A DNA stretch of 64,000 nucleotides from Candidatus Flexifilum breve (GTDB taxonomy: Bacteria; Chloroflexota; Anaerolineae; Aggregatilineales; Phototrophicaceae). The DNA is taken from assembly GCA_016717205.1 (NCBI GenBank), contig JADKGC010000002.1, positions 1,054,001 to 1,118,000 of the forward strand, in the 5' to 3' direction. Shown here piece by piece: positions 25,274 through 33,490 of this stretch. The position numbers were made by a program, and so were the translations under genes. Below the pieces are notes generated by a model, which searched no databases, was not told where the DNA came from, and saw only the letters and a program-made list of their open reading frames with translations. Positions within the stretch are counted from its first letter, which is position 1; each line of letters opens with the position of its first letter.

Positions 25274-26980
25274 TTAGCGTGCTTTCTCGCGGTTGTTCCA
25301 CCACACCCACACGCCTAGCAGCAGGATACCAAACGGCACGACGAAAACCGTCAAAATGCGCAGGTTATTAAGCGTTCCCACATCTGCCGAAATGGGCTGA
25401 TCTTGCGGGCGCGCCTGCTGGACAATGTTGATCTGGTTGAAGAATTCATCAAAGTGCGTAGTCCACACTGCGCCATTGATCGCAACGGTGAAGTTTGTCG
25501 CAAAATTGCGCAGTTGATAGCCGATATCCGAGCCGATCCACGTGCTGCTGAACAGCACGACGCGCGAACCGGTCTGCACATTTTCCGCGCTGGCCGCGAC
25601 CACGAACGGCCCCGCCTGATCGCCTTCCGCCTGCGCGATGTCTTCCGGCGTCAGCCCGTTGTTCTGCGTCGCCGCGGTATACAGTGCGACGAGATTGGTC
25701 TTGGCGTACGAGGTCGTGGCCGTGCGCACGAGCGGCAGCACGGTGACGTTGGCGGGCGCGGTGTCGGCCACGAGGATGCTGACGGGCGCGTTCATGGCCA
25801 GCAAACCGCGACCTGCCGGGATCCCGTTGGTCGTGAGGTAGCTGGTTGCGTCGAAGTCAGCAGCGTAAGGCGTGAGCGGCGATTCCACCTGATTGGTCTG
25901 GTCGAGCACGATGTCATTGGCGAAGCTCAGACCGAAGTTGTCACGCAGGTACGTATTGAGATTTTCCGAGGTGGCCAGCGAAATCCCGTCTTCATTGATC
26001 GCCGGGTCAGCAAACACGATCAGGCTGCCGCCATTGGTGAGGAAGTTCCCCAGAATCGTCAGTTCCTGATCGGTGAGGGGGGCCATCCCGCCGGGGATGA
26101 TGACGACTTCGGCGTCGGCGTTCGGGTCATTCAGCGGCGTGGTCGTCGAGGTCGAAAGCTGCACGAGCGTCTGATCGGTCGTCACCGTCCAGTCCCACTG
26201 CTCGGTGAAGATCTGCTGGATGATGGTCATCTGGTCGGCGACGCCGCCTTCAACCGGGAGGATGTAGGCGCGGAAATCGCCCTGCGCCGCCGCCTTGAGG
26301 ATGGCGTTGGTCAGGTCGCTCTGATTCACGCTGGCCACGACCTCGGCGTTGTCGATATCCGGGCTGCCCGCTTCATCGAGCACAGTCACGACGACCTGTC
26401 CCGACCGCGTGACGCCGTAGGCATCAGCGGTGGTGGGGTTGCGTTCCGGGTCGACGAATTCATATGTGATCTTGCCATTGCTGGTCGTCTGGTAGTCGTC
26501 GAACAGCGGCGCGTAGCGATCTTGCAGCGCGGCCTGGGCCGCCGTCACGAACGCATTGATGCGAATATTGGGGATGGTCGGGTCGTTGCCGATGTTGGCG
26601 ATGGCGTCGCTCGACTCTTCCGTGAGCGAGAACTGATCGCTTTCCGTCAGGTCAACGCGCCATTCCTGGCCGCGGACCAAGGCGTAAACGCCGACCATCA
26701 GCACGATGACGAGCAGCGTCACGATGATGCTCACGCCGCCAAAGCGCGCGGTGCGCCCGGTGAACAGCCCCGTCACCTGCTGGGGCGCGGTCAATACCCA
26801 CGCGACGAACGCGAGGATGGCGAACCCAACGCCGGCGTAACCGACGACCGTCATGCCGCCGGGCTGCGACGCGTTGAACGCCGCCAGAATCAGCCCCGCC
26901 ACAATGATCAGCGGGAAGATCCACGAGGGGATGATCGGCTGTTCGTTTTCAGGGGTCACATTCGGTGTTTGCTGAGTCAT
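25274..26980 (-). CDS. GldG-like ABC transporter auxiliary protein
   Basis: A 568-residue protein of the ABC_transp_aux/GldG family. Three hydrophobic segments near residues 19-35, 47-66 and 82-105 are followed by a long extracytoplasmic region with the GldG hallmarks TESDQFSLTEESSDAI, EFVDPERNP, VVIIPGGMAPLTDQELTIL and LIVFADPAI. One transmembrane helix closes the C-terminus (ILTVFVVPFGILLLGVWVWW). It forms the external part of an ABC-2-type system whose cargo is unknown outside gliding Bacteroidota. The ATG is 2 bp past the permease stop. Confidence 0.9.
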   Translation of the reverse strand: MTQQTPNVTPENEQPIIPSWIFPLIIVAGLILAAFNASQPGGMTVVGYAGVGFAILAFVAWVLTAPQQVTGLFTGRTARFGGVSIIVTLLVIVLMVGVYALVRGQEWRVDLTESDQFSLTEESSDAIANIGNDPTIPNIRINAFVTAAQAALQDRYAPLFDDYQTTSNGKITYEFVDPERNPTTADAYGVTRSGQVVVTVLDEAGSPDIDNAEVVASVNQSDLTNAILKAAAQGDFRAYILPVEGGVADQMTIIQQIFTEQWDWTVTTDQTLVQLSTSTTTPLNDPNADAEVVIIPGGMAPLTDQELTILGNFLTNGGSLIVFADPAINEDGISLATSENLNTYLRDNFGLSFANDIVLDQTNQVESPLTPYAADFDATSYLTTNGIPAGRGLLAMNAPVSILVADTAPANVTVLPLVRTATTSYAKTNLVALYTAATQNNGLTPEDIAQAEGDQAGPFVVAASAENVQTGSRVVLFSSTWIGSDIGYQLRNFATNFTVAINGAVWTTHFDEFFNQINIVQQARPQDQPISADVGTLNNLRILTVFVVPFGILLLGVWVWWNNREKAR

Positions 26981-26982
26981 GC

Positions 26983-27762
26983 TTACGATCTCCAGCGTCG
27001 AATTTCGACAATACGCACGGTGATGAACAGCGCCACAATGATCATCCCGACGAAATAGAAAATATCTTCACCGCGCAGAATGCCACTGGCCAGCGTCGCG
27101 CCATAGTGCGCCTGCAAGCCGAGTTCACGGACAAAACCGGCCAACCACGCCGTCCCATCGCTGCCCGCCAGCGCGACCGCCGCGATATCCGCGAGGTACA
27201 GCACGAGGATCGTCGCCGCGCCGAGGAAGGCCGCCACGATCTGATCTTCGGTGACCGCCGACCAGATCATCGACACGGCGATCACCGTGCCGCCGTACAG
27301 CCACGCGCCTAAATACGCGCCGAACGCCACACCCTGATCCGGAATGCCGACCATCTGCCACCCAAAGTGATAGATCAGGGTGACGAGGACGAGCACCGTC
27401 CAGTAGGCCCACGCGGCGAGGAACTTGCCGAGGACGAAATGGCCTTCGTTCATGGGGAGCGTCATCAGCAGTTCGAGCGTGCCTTCGCGCTGTTCTTCCG
27501 CCAGCAGACGCATCGTCAGCAGCGGCGCGATCAGGAAGGTGAGGAACGTCAGCAGACCGGGGATATAGCCCGCATCTGCCGGGGCTTGTTGATTCGCCTG
27601 GCTGATGTAGCCGTTGAACAGAATGCTCAGGAAAAACAGCACCGCGAAGGCAATGGCATAGGCGACGGGCGACCGGAAATACAGCGCCAATTCGCGCTTG
27701 AATACCGCCCAGAACGGCACCGCGCCGCCGATTTGAACTTCAGTTTGGGTCATATCGGTCAT
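26983..27762 (-). CDS. ABC-2 type permease (GldF-like)
   Basis: A 259-residue integral membrane subunit with about six hydrophobic segments: AYAIAFAVLFFLSILFNG, GLLTFLTFLIAPLLTM, AAWAYWTVLVLVTLIYHF and others. The LLAEEQREGTLELLMTLPM motif is diagnostic of GldF/NosY-like permeases. Its 5' end overlaps the ATPase stop by 4 bp. It works with the ATPase at 27759 and the GldG-like protein. Confidence 0.91.
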   Translation of the reverse strand: MTDMTQTEVQIGGAVPFWAVFKRELALYFRSPVAYAIAFAVLFFLSILFNGYISQANQQAPADAGYIPGLLTFLTFLIAPLLTMRLLAEEQREGTLELLMTLPMNEGHFVLGKFLAAWAYWTVLVLVTLIYHFGWQMVGIPDQGVAFGAYLGAWLYGGTVIAVSMIWSAVTEDQIVAAFLGAATILVLYLADIAAVALAGSDGTAWLAGFVRELGLQAHYGATLASGILRGEDIFYFVGMIIVALFITVRIVEIRRWRS

Positions 27763-28730
27763 GATTGATCCTCAGTTGTTTCCGTGACAGGGGCTTCCAC
27801 CACCTCAGCCGCCTGACGCCGGCGCGTCAGTTCGAGGAAGATTTCTTCGAGGTTGACGGCGAGCGGACGCAGTTCCTGCAAATTCAAGTTGTTCTGAATC
27901 AGCGCGCGGGCGATGTGCGGACGCGGGTCGACATCGGGCTGCGCGGGCGTGACGACAATGCCCTCGCTGCCGCTTTCGGCATGGCCGACGCTCGCCACCT
28001 GCTGGATGATCGGGAGCGCCGCCGCCGCGGGGCCATCCACGCGCACGAGCACGCGGCTGCCGCGTTCCAGCAGCGACGAACGCAGTTCGGTCGGCGAGCC
28101 CTGCGCGATGATCTCACCCTGGTTGATGATGACCACGCTGTCGCAGACCTGCTCGGCTTCGCTCAGGATGTGCGTGCTGAACAGCACCGTGTGATCTTTA
28201 CCCAGTTCCGCGACCAGATCGCGCAGTTCGAGCACCTGAATCGGATCGAGGCCGATGGTCGGCTCGTCGAGGATGAGCACGGGCGGGTTGTGCAGCAGCG
28301 CCTGCGCCAAACCGACGCGCTGCCGCATGCCTTTGGAGAGGGCGCGAATGTGGCTGTTGGCGCGAGAACCCAGCCCGACGCGCTCCAGCACTTCCTGCGC
28401 GCGCGCTTTGACCTTGCGCACGCCGCGAATTTCGCCGATATAGGTCAGGTAGCCCAACGCGGTCATGTCGCGGTAGAGCGGCACGTTTTCCGGCAGGTAG
28501 CCGACGCGCTTGCGGACATCCAGACTCTGGTTGAACACGTCAAATCCGGCGACCATTGCTTTGCCCGAGGTCGGCGGCATGAAGCCGGTGAGGATGCGCA
28601 TGGTGGTGGTTTTCCCTGCGCCATTCGGCCCCAGAAAGCCCGTCACCTGACCCGGACGCGCTGTGAACGAAATGCCTTTTACGGCGGCAACTTCTCCGTA
28701 TGACTTCGTTAAATTCTCGACTTCGATCAT
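27759..28730 (-). CDS. ABC transporter ATP-binding protein (GldA-like)
   Basis: Nucleotide-binding subunit of 323 residues. Walker A is GPNGAGKTT, the Q-loop follows, the signature is LSKGMRQRVGLAQAL and Walker B is VLILDEPTIGLDP, with the H-loop in LFSTHILSEAEQ. The region after about 215 is the C-terminal regulatory extension found in the GldA/NosF class. It is the first gene of a four-gene minus-strand operon (ATPase, permease, GldG-like, DUF4340). Confidence 0.95.
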   Translation of the reverse strand: MIEVENLTKSYGEVAAVKGISFTARPGQVTGFLGPNGAGKTTTMRILTGFMPPTSGKAMVAGFDVFNQSLDVRKRVGYLPENVPLYRDMTALGYLTYIGEIRGVRKVKARAQEVLERVGLGSRANSHIRALSKGMRQRVGLAQALLHNPPVLILDEPTIGLDPIQVLELRDLVAELGKDHTVLFSTHILSEAEQVCDSVVIINQGEIIAQGSPTELRSSLLERGSRVLVRVDGPAAAALPIIQQVASVGHAESGSEGIVVTPAQPDVDPRPHIARALIQNNLNLQELRPLAVNLEEIFLELTRRRQAAEVVEAPVTETTEDQS

Positions 28731-29053
28731 GTCTTTTCAGCCCTTCCGGTAAAAAACTTGCAAATTATAGCGTGTTTACTCGGAACGACGAGGGTAGGCA
28801 ATGGACAGGTCACAGATTTTTTACAGGCGCTCACACACTTTTTACAATTTCCGCGGCGAAGATTTACGGGTAGAGGGTAACGGTGCGGCCTAGGCGTCCA
28901 GGTGTTTCTTAAAGACACTCAGTGATCTGTCAGATAAACCGTGTATCATAGAAGGAGACAGATCACTGTGGAATGTCGGGTCTGTTTGGAACGGGTTAGG
29001 CCAGCACGTCACCGCCTCACAGCCGCACGTAGACTCTTCGCTGCGGGAGCAAA
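28731..29053. other. Divergent intergenic region with a 12-bp perfect inverted repeat
   Basis: Promoter region between the ABC operon and the nucleotidyltransferase-Nudix gene. CAGTGATCTGTC (28920-28931) and GACAGATCACTG (28957-28968) form a perfect inverted pair 25 bp apart, with a TATCAT at 28944-28949 between them. This is a possible operator or leader hairpin for the gene at 29054. Nothing else is recognised. Confidence 0.6.
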
Positions 29054-30334
29054 ATGGACATTGAATCACGTATTCAGGCATGGGCGCAGTCGCACCCCGC
29101 ACTCCGCGCGGTGATCGTCGTTGGATCGCGCGCGCGCACCGAGCATCCGGCGGACGAATGGTCCGACCTCGATCTCTGCCTGTTCGCGACCGATGTTCAG
29201 CAGTTTGCTAACTCCGAGTTCTACCGCGCTTTTGGCGAGGTGTGGCTGTCTGCCTTCGAAACTATCAGTCAGGACACTGAGCCGGAGTGGATCGTCATGT
29301 ACGCGGGCGGGTTGAAGGTCGATTTCACCTTCATTCCCACCGATGCGGCAACCCTGTCGCTTGCGGAAGCGCTGGCGCGCGCGCCGCACACGGATACTTT
29401 TGCGCGCGGGCTGCGCGTGCTCGTGGACAAGTATCCGCGTACCGACCACACGCCACCCCTCATCCCGAGCGCCCCCCTGCCCGACGAAGCCGAATTCCTG
29501 AACACCATCAACCATTTTCTGATGGCGGCGACCCGCGCAGTCAAATTCATCCGGCGCGGCGATCATTGGCGCGCGACGACGATCACCATGTTCCATATGC
29601 GTAAGCCCCTGCTGCGTCTGCTCGAATGGCACGCGCGCGCGCTGCACGGCGCTGATTACGATACGTGGTACGACGGCCGTTTCGTCGAAGACTGGGGCGA
29701 TCCCCGCGCGGTGGTGGTGCTCAAAGACCTGTATGCAGACGACGACCCGGCGCACCGCGCGAAGGCGACGCTCACGCAGGTCCGCTTATTCATGTGGCTG
29801 GCGCGGGAAATCGCCGATCTGCTCGGCTATGGACTGCCGCCGTACACTGAGGTGCTCCAGTGGATCGAAACGCAGGGCAAGCACGTGACCCTGCTGCCGA
29901 CCGATACGCAGGTTTCAGCGGGCGGCGTGGTGTATCGACCGGGTGTGAACGGCATCGAAATTGCGATGGTGCGGGCGGGCAGCCGCTGGCAGCTCCCGAA
30001 AGGCACCATCGAAGACGGCGAAGACACCGAAACCACTGCGCGGCGCGAAGTCCGCGAAGAAGCGGGGCTGACAACGGAAGTCCTCGGCTTGATCGACCGC
30101 ATCGAGTACTGGTATTACACGAGCGCGGGACGCGGCAAGAAACGCATCCACAAGTTCGTCTACTTCTACCTGATGCGCTACGTTTCCGGCGACACCGCCG
30201 ACCACGATCACGAGGTCGATGAGGCGCGCTGGTTCCCGCTGGAGCAGGTGGAGGCGCTGGTGCCGTTCCGCGGCGAGGCAGCGATTCTCGCCAAAGCGCG
30301 CGCGCTGATCGCCGCCGATCATTCCACCACCTAG
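29054..30334 (+). CDS. Aminoglycoside 6-adenylyltransferase-like domain fused to a Nudix hydrolase
   Basis: A two-domain protein of 426 residues. Residues 1-275 match the AadK/ANT(6) nucleotidyltransferase fold: VIVVGSRARTE, then EWSDLDLCLF with the two aspartates, GLKVDFTFI for the third, and a helical C-terminal half. Residues about 285-420 are a Nudix domain with a complete box, GTIEDGEDTETTARREVREE followed by AGL (G-x5-E-x7-REVREEAG). Each domain is common alone; the fusion is unusual. One reading is transfer and turnover of a nucleotide on a small molecule. It need not confer antibiotic resistance. Confidence 0.88.
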   Translation: MDIESRIQAWAQSHPALRAVIVVGSRARTEHPADEWSDLDLCLFATDVQQFANSEFYRAFGEVWLSAFETISQDTEPEWIVMYAGGLKVDFTFIPTDAATLSLAEALARAPHTDTFARGLRVLVDKYPRTDHTPPLIPSAPLPDEAEFLNTINHFLMAATRAVKFIRRGDHWRATTITMFHMRKPLLRLLEWHARALHGADYDTWYDGRFVEDWGDPRAVVVLKDLYADDDPAHRAKATLTQVRLFMWLAREIADLLGYGLPPYTEVLQWIETQGKHVTLLPTDTQVSAGGVVYRPGVNGIEIAMVRAGSRWQLPKGTIEDGEDTETTARREVREEAGLTTEVLGLIDRIEYWYYTSAGRGKKRIHKFVYFYLMRYVSGDTADHDHEVDEARWFPLEQVEALVPFRGEAAILAKARALIAADHSTT

Positions 30335-30423
30335 CGTTGGCTGTGTGCAGAGAGGAATGACGCCCGCAGCGCTGTACAAAGCTCGACTCAGAAGCCATTT
30401 GAAAAATGTTTGTTTTCGCTGGG

Positions 30424-30451
30424 GTAGGGGCAAGGCGCGCCTTGCCCCTAC
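30424..30451. repeat. 28-bp perfect palindrome
   Basis: GTAGGGGCAAGGCG followed by its exact reverse complement. It belongs to the GTAGGGNCG-type palindrome family scattered through the window. Confidence 0.85.
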
Positions 30452-30550
30452 GAGAGAAATTGCGAATATTCAGATGGTCTCTCAGAATCACTCCGGGGCT
30501 GTGTCCCGCTCTGTATACCGAATGACTACTGGCTGCTAAAGGATAAGCAC

Positions 30551-31498
30551 ATGACCCAAGTTCCGTTGTACCCGCTGCTGATGAACCCCGCGCTGCACGT
30601 CAAAGTCTGGGGCGGGCGGCGGCTCGCCACACTGATGGGCAAGCCGCTGCCCACGGCGGAACCCTACGGCGAATCATGGGAAGTTCACGACACGGCGACC
30701 GTCGCCAATGGCCCGCTGGCGGGCAAATCGCTCGCCGAACTGCTCAAGCTGTATGGGCACGATCTGGTCGGCGCGAAGAATGACCCGGCGGTCGGCTTCC
30801 CACTGCTGGTCAAATTCCTCGACGCGACCGACTGGCTCTCGGTGCAGGTGCATCCCAATGACGCGCAGGCGCAGCAGTACGACGGCGAACCGCGCGGCAA
30901 GACGGAGGCGTGGTATGTGCTGGCAGGCGAACCGGGATCGAAGCTGGTCTACGGGATGCAGGCGGGCACCAGCAAAGAGGAAATGGCCGCGGCGATCCGC
31001 GAAAATCGGCTCGAACCGCTGCTCAATTACGTCGAAGTGCAGCCGGGCGACGCGCTGTTCGTCTCGCCGGGAACAGTGCACGCGCTCGGGCCGGGGCTGG
31101 TGATCTACGAGATCCAGCAGTCGTCCGATCTAACCTATCGCCTCTATGACTGGGGTCGGCTCGGGCTGGATGGTAAGCCGCGCGCCATGCACATCGATAA
31201 AGGGACAGCGGTCTCGATCACCGAGTACGCGCCGACCGTGCTGCGCGGCGCGGGCAACCGCGTGCTGGTCGAATGCGAGTATTTCCGGACGACGACGCGC
31301 GCCTTCACGGGCGATGCGGTCGAATTCCCAACGAACGGCGCGTTCCACCTGCTCACGGTGATCGAAGGCGCGCTGACCGTCGAGGCGGCGGGCGTAAGTA
31401 TCACCGTGCAGCACGGGCAGTCGGCGGTGATCCCGGCGGCGCTGATCACGTATACGGTCAGCGGGACGGGCAAGCTGCTCACGTCGTGGCAGCCGTAG
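30551..31498 (+). CDS. manA: Mannose-6-phosphate isomerase, class I
   Basis: Zinc-dependent isomerase converting fructose-6-phosphate and mannose-6-phosphate, a cytoplasmic cupin-fold enzyme of 315 residues (the short bacterial form). Motifs: VWGGRRLA, ESWEVHD, metal ligands in SVQVHPND (Gln, His), the glutamate in KTEAWYVL, the histidine in SPGTVHALG, and YEIQQSSDLTYRLYDWGR. AAAGGATAAGCAC precedes the ATG. It probably supplies mannose-6-phosphate for surface glycans. It stands alone between repeat-bearing gaps. Confidence 0.94.
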   Translation: MTQVPLYPLLMNPALHVKVWGGRRLATLMGKPLPTAEPYGESWEVHDTATVANGPLAGKSLAELLKLYGHDLVGAKNDPAVGFPLLVKFLDATDWLSVQVHPNDAQAQQYDGEPRGKTEAWYVLAGEPGSKLVYGMQAGTSKEEMAAAIRENRLEPLLNYVEVQPGDALFVSPGTVHALGPGLVIYEIQQSSDLTYRLYDWGRLGLDGKPRAMHIDKGTAVSITEYAPTVLRGAGNRVLVECEYFRTTTRAFTGDAVEFPTNGAFHLLTVIEGALTVEAAGVSITVQHGQSAVIPAALITYTVSGTGKLLTSWQP

Positions 31499-31591
31499 CC
31501 CCTGAGCCAAAGCGTTCATCTTCAACTAACCTTACGATCAGCTTGTTCGCATTGTAATCTGGTCATATCAGCGCAGGGCAATGAGCTGGTC

Positions 31592-31830
31592 TAAAGTAGG
31601 TTCTCGAAATAAATCCACGAACGATGGTAGGGGCGCACCTACGTGTGCGCCCAAAACCGGGCAGACACATCGGTCTGCCCCGACACCGAGATTTCCGCGA
31701 ACTTACTTAAATGCTGTATCCGGTAAATGGTCGAATATGGGTTTGTAGGGGCGCACGGCCGTGCGCCCCTACGAAAAAGCGCTTCCTTTTCTGCAATCAA
31801 TTGCCGGACAGAGCACTTAAGCATTTGTCT
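31592..31830. repeat. Family D repeat copy 2 plus adjoining inverted-repeat module
   Basis: 31592-31690 repeats the composite seen at 10769-10880 (TAGGTTCTCGAAATAAATCC, GTAGGGGCGCACC, GGGCAGACACATCGGTCTGC). Directly after, ACTTAAATGC...ATCCGGTAAATG and CAATTGCCGGACA...ACTTAAGCAT form another imperfect inverted pair around the palindrome GGGGCGCACGGCCGTGCGCC. No gene. Confidence 0.65.
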
Positions 31831-31846
31831 GAAAGATAGAAAAACA

Positions 31847-31992
31847 GGACGAGATAATGCAGTTTAACTAATGATCGCGGATATTGGCTGTAGGGGCGAT
31901 CCTATGTGGTCGCCCATGAACGGGAGGGGACACTGCCCCTCCCCTACGTCCGGGATCTCCGCCTTCATAAGTTAAATTGCATTATCTCGTCC
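31847..31992. mobile_element. MITE-like element with 21-bp terminal inverted repeats (copy 2)
   Basis: The left end (31847-31867) begins GGACGAGATAATGCAG. The inverted right end (31972-31992) matches at 20 of 21 positions. The subterminal TCCGCCTTCATAAG is shared with the element at 11006-11186. The interior differs completely (GTAGGGGCGATCC and GGGAGGGGACAC stems). Same ends with different content suggests either interior exchange or nested insertion. Confidence 0.8.
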
Positions 31993-32013
31993 CTACGAAT
32001 CCGGCATTTGTAG

Positions 32014-32033
32014 GGACGAGGCATGCCTCGTCC
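32014..32033. repeat. GGACGAGGCATGCCTCGTCC palindrome
   Basis: Exact 20-bp palindrome, preceded by GTAG. Identical copies lie at 18326, 18445, 20258, 43069 and 51355. Confidence 0.9.
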
Positions 32034-32076
32034 TTTGGCCGACATTCGATTTTTGGCTTAGGGTTAGGGGGGCGGT

Positions 32077-32964
32077 ATGAAGGACAAGATCGTACTGGTA
32101 ACGGGCGGAACGGGCGGCATCGGCCAACAGACCGCCTTAGGCTTAGCGCGGCTCGGCGCGCATGTGATTATCACGGGGCGGGATGCTGCCCGGGGAGCGG
32201 CGGCGGTTGAGGCGATTCGGCAGGGGAGCGGGCAAGCGCGGGTTGATCTGCTGCTAGCGGATCTGGCGGAACAGCAGGATGTGCGGGCGCTGGCGGAGCA
32301 GGTGCAGCAGCGCTACCCGCGCCTCGACGGGCTGATCAACAACGCGGGTGTGTTCAAAATGCAGCGCCAACTGACCAGCGACGGCATCGAAGCGACGTTC
32401 GCGGTCAATGTCCTCGCGCCGTTTCTGCTCACGCATCTGCTGCTGCCGATGCTGCAAGCCGCGCCCAGCGCCCGTGTGATCAATGTGACCGGGGGCAGCC
32501 CCGGCAAACTGGAACTGGATAACCTGCAGGGTGAACGCAAATACACGGGCTTTGGCCAGTACTCGCAGAGTAAAACGGCGATGATGGCGCTGGCGTACGA
32601 ATTCGCGCAGCGGCTGCCGGGCTCGACCGTCAGCGTGAATGTGTGTTACCCCGGCCGGGCGACCACACCGATGACACGAGGCTTCCTGCCCAACAGCTCA
32701 TCGCCCCTCCTGCGCGGGGTCTTCAGCCTTTTGCAGAACACCTTTTTCCGCGATGATGGTGGTAAATCCGCGGCCAAAGCCGCGCGCTCGTCGATCTATC
32801 TGGCGTCGGCGCCGGAGGTCTCCGGGGTGACTGGCGTGTACTTCGGCACGAAGAGTGAGCGGCTGGATTGGAAGCCGTCGATGATCGATTCCGTTAACCG
32901 GAAAGCCGTGTGGGCGCTGAGTGAGCAGCTGACGCAGCTTGTCTCGCCGCTGCCCAGCATCTAA
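32077..32964 (+). CDS. SDR family oxidoreductase (retinol-dehydrogenase-like)
   Basis: A 295-residue short-chain dehydrogenase: cofactor motif TGGTGGIG, then VIITGRD, catalytic-site LINNAGVF, and YSQSKTAMM with the YxxxK pair. The longer C-terminal part (KAARSSIYLASAPEVSGVTG) is like WW-domain-oxidoreductase and retinol dehydrogenase types, which tend to use NADP and lipophilic alcohols. GGTTAGGGGGGCGGT precedes the ATG. It has no obvious operon partner. Confidence 0.87.
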   Translation: MKDKIVLVTGGTGGIGQQTALGLARLGAHVIITGRDAARGAAAVEAIRQGSGQARVDLLLADLAEQQDVRALAEQVQQRYPRLDGLINNAGVFKMQRQLTSDGIEATFAVNVLAPFLLTHLLLPMLQAAPSARVINVTGGSPGKLELDNLQGERKYTGFGQYSQSKTAMMALAYEFAQRLPGSTVSVNVCYPGRATTPMTRGFLPNSSSPLLRGVFSLLQNTFFRDDGGKSAAKAARSSIYLASAPEVSGVTGVYFGTKSERLDWKPSMIDSVNRKAVWALSEQLTQLVSPLPSI

Positions 32965-32995
32965 GTCGCAGTCTGATGAGGGCGCGCCCGCGCCC

Positions 32996-33418
32996 CTACT
33001 CGTACACCGTGACAGGCAGCGCGACCTTGCCCAACCAGCGCTCAATCATCTGCTTGATCTCCTCTAAATCGCTGCGCGGCAGCACAATCGCCGCGCTCGT
33101 CACCCCATCCCGCTGATAATCCCGCGCCAGACTCAACAGCACACTCTCCATGTAGCGCAGGCGGGTTGCCCCGAAGGGCGATTCGCGCAGCACCATGAAG
33201 CCAAGCGCGGGCCGCGCGTCGTGCCAGTACCAGATCTGCCCTGCGCGGATCTTGTCGGCGCGGCACTGACGACTGAAGGCCGCGAACGCCGCCGGATAAC
33301 GCGTGAACAAGGCGGTTTCTAAATTTCCGGTTTCAATGCGTCCCTGAGCATTCATGCCGAAGTATAATACATGTGCGGTCGTTTGAAGTGGATCACCAGA
33401 AGCATAGTCAATTGCCAC
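32996..33418 (-). CDS. Macro-domain-like protein (possible ADP-ribose binding)
   Basis: Small protein of about 140 residues from a GTG at 33418 (a longer reading to 33538 would overlap the divergent gene). The layout recalls DarG/Appr-1-p macro domains: AHVLYFGMNAQGRIETGNLE for the first loop, YPAAFAAFSRQCRADKIRAG for the helix that in macro proteins reads like FKAYEKACKxGEVKPG, and later ESPFGATRLRYMESVLLSLA and SAAIVLPRS. The usual GCGxGG-type second loop is not evident, so binding is uncertain. No partner toxin (DarT) is seen next to it. Confidence 0.5.
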   Translation of the reverse strand: MAIDYASGDPLQTTAHVLYFGMNAQGRIETGNLETALFTRYPAAFAAFSRQCRADKIRAGQIWYWHDARPALGFMVLRESPFGATRLRYMESVLLSLARDYQRDGVTSAAIVLPRSDLEEIKQMIERWLGKVALPVTVYE

Positions 33419-33490
33419 TGCGCTGCGCCTTTCTATGAGACTGAGAGCTGGCGTGCTTATCGAGCGGATGCTCGGGAAATTAAATCTACC

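Noticed and set aside
25403..27058. A 551-codon plus-strand open frame opposite the GldG-like gene
   Set aside because: Antisense shadow. The minus-strand frame matches GldG with membrane helices and a Shine-Dalgarno start.
29054..29900. Aminoglycoside resistance gene
   Set aside because: The N-terminal half has the AadK fold, but the Nudix fusion and chromosomal setting give no evidence of resistance activity.
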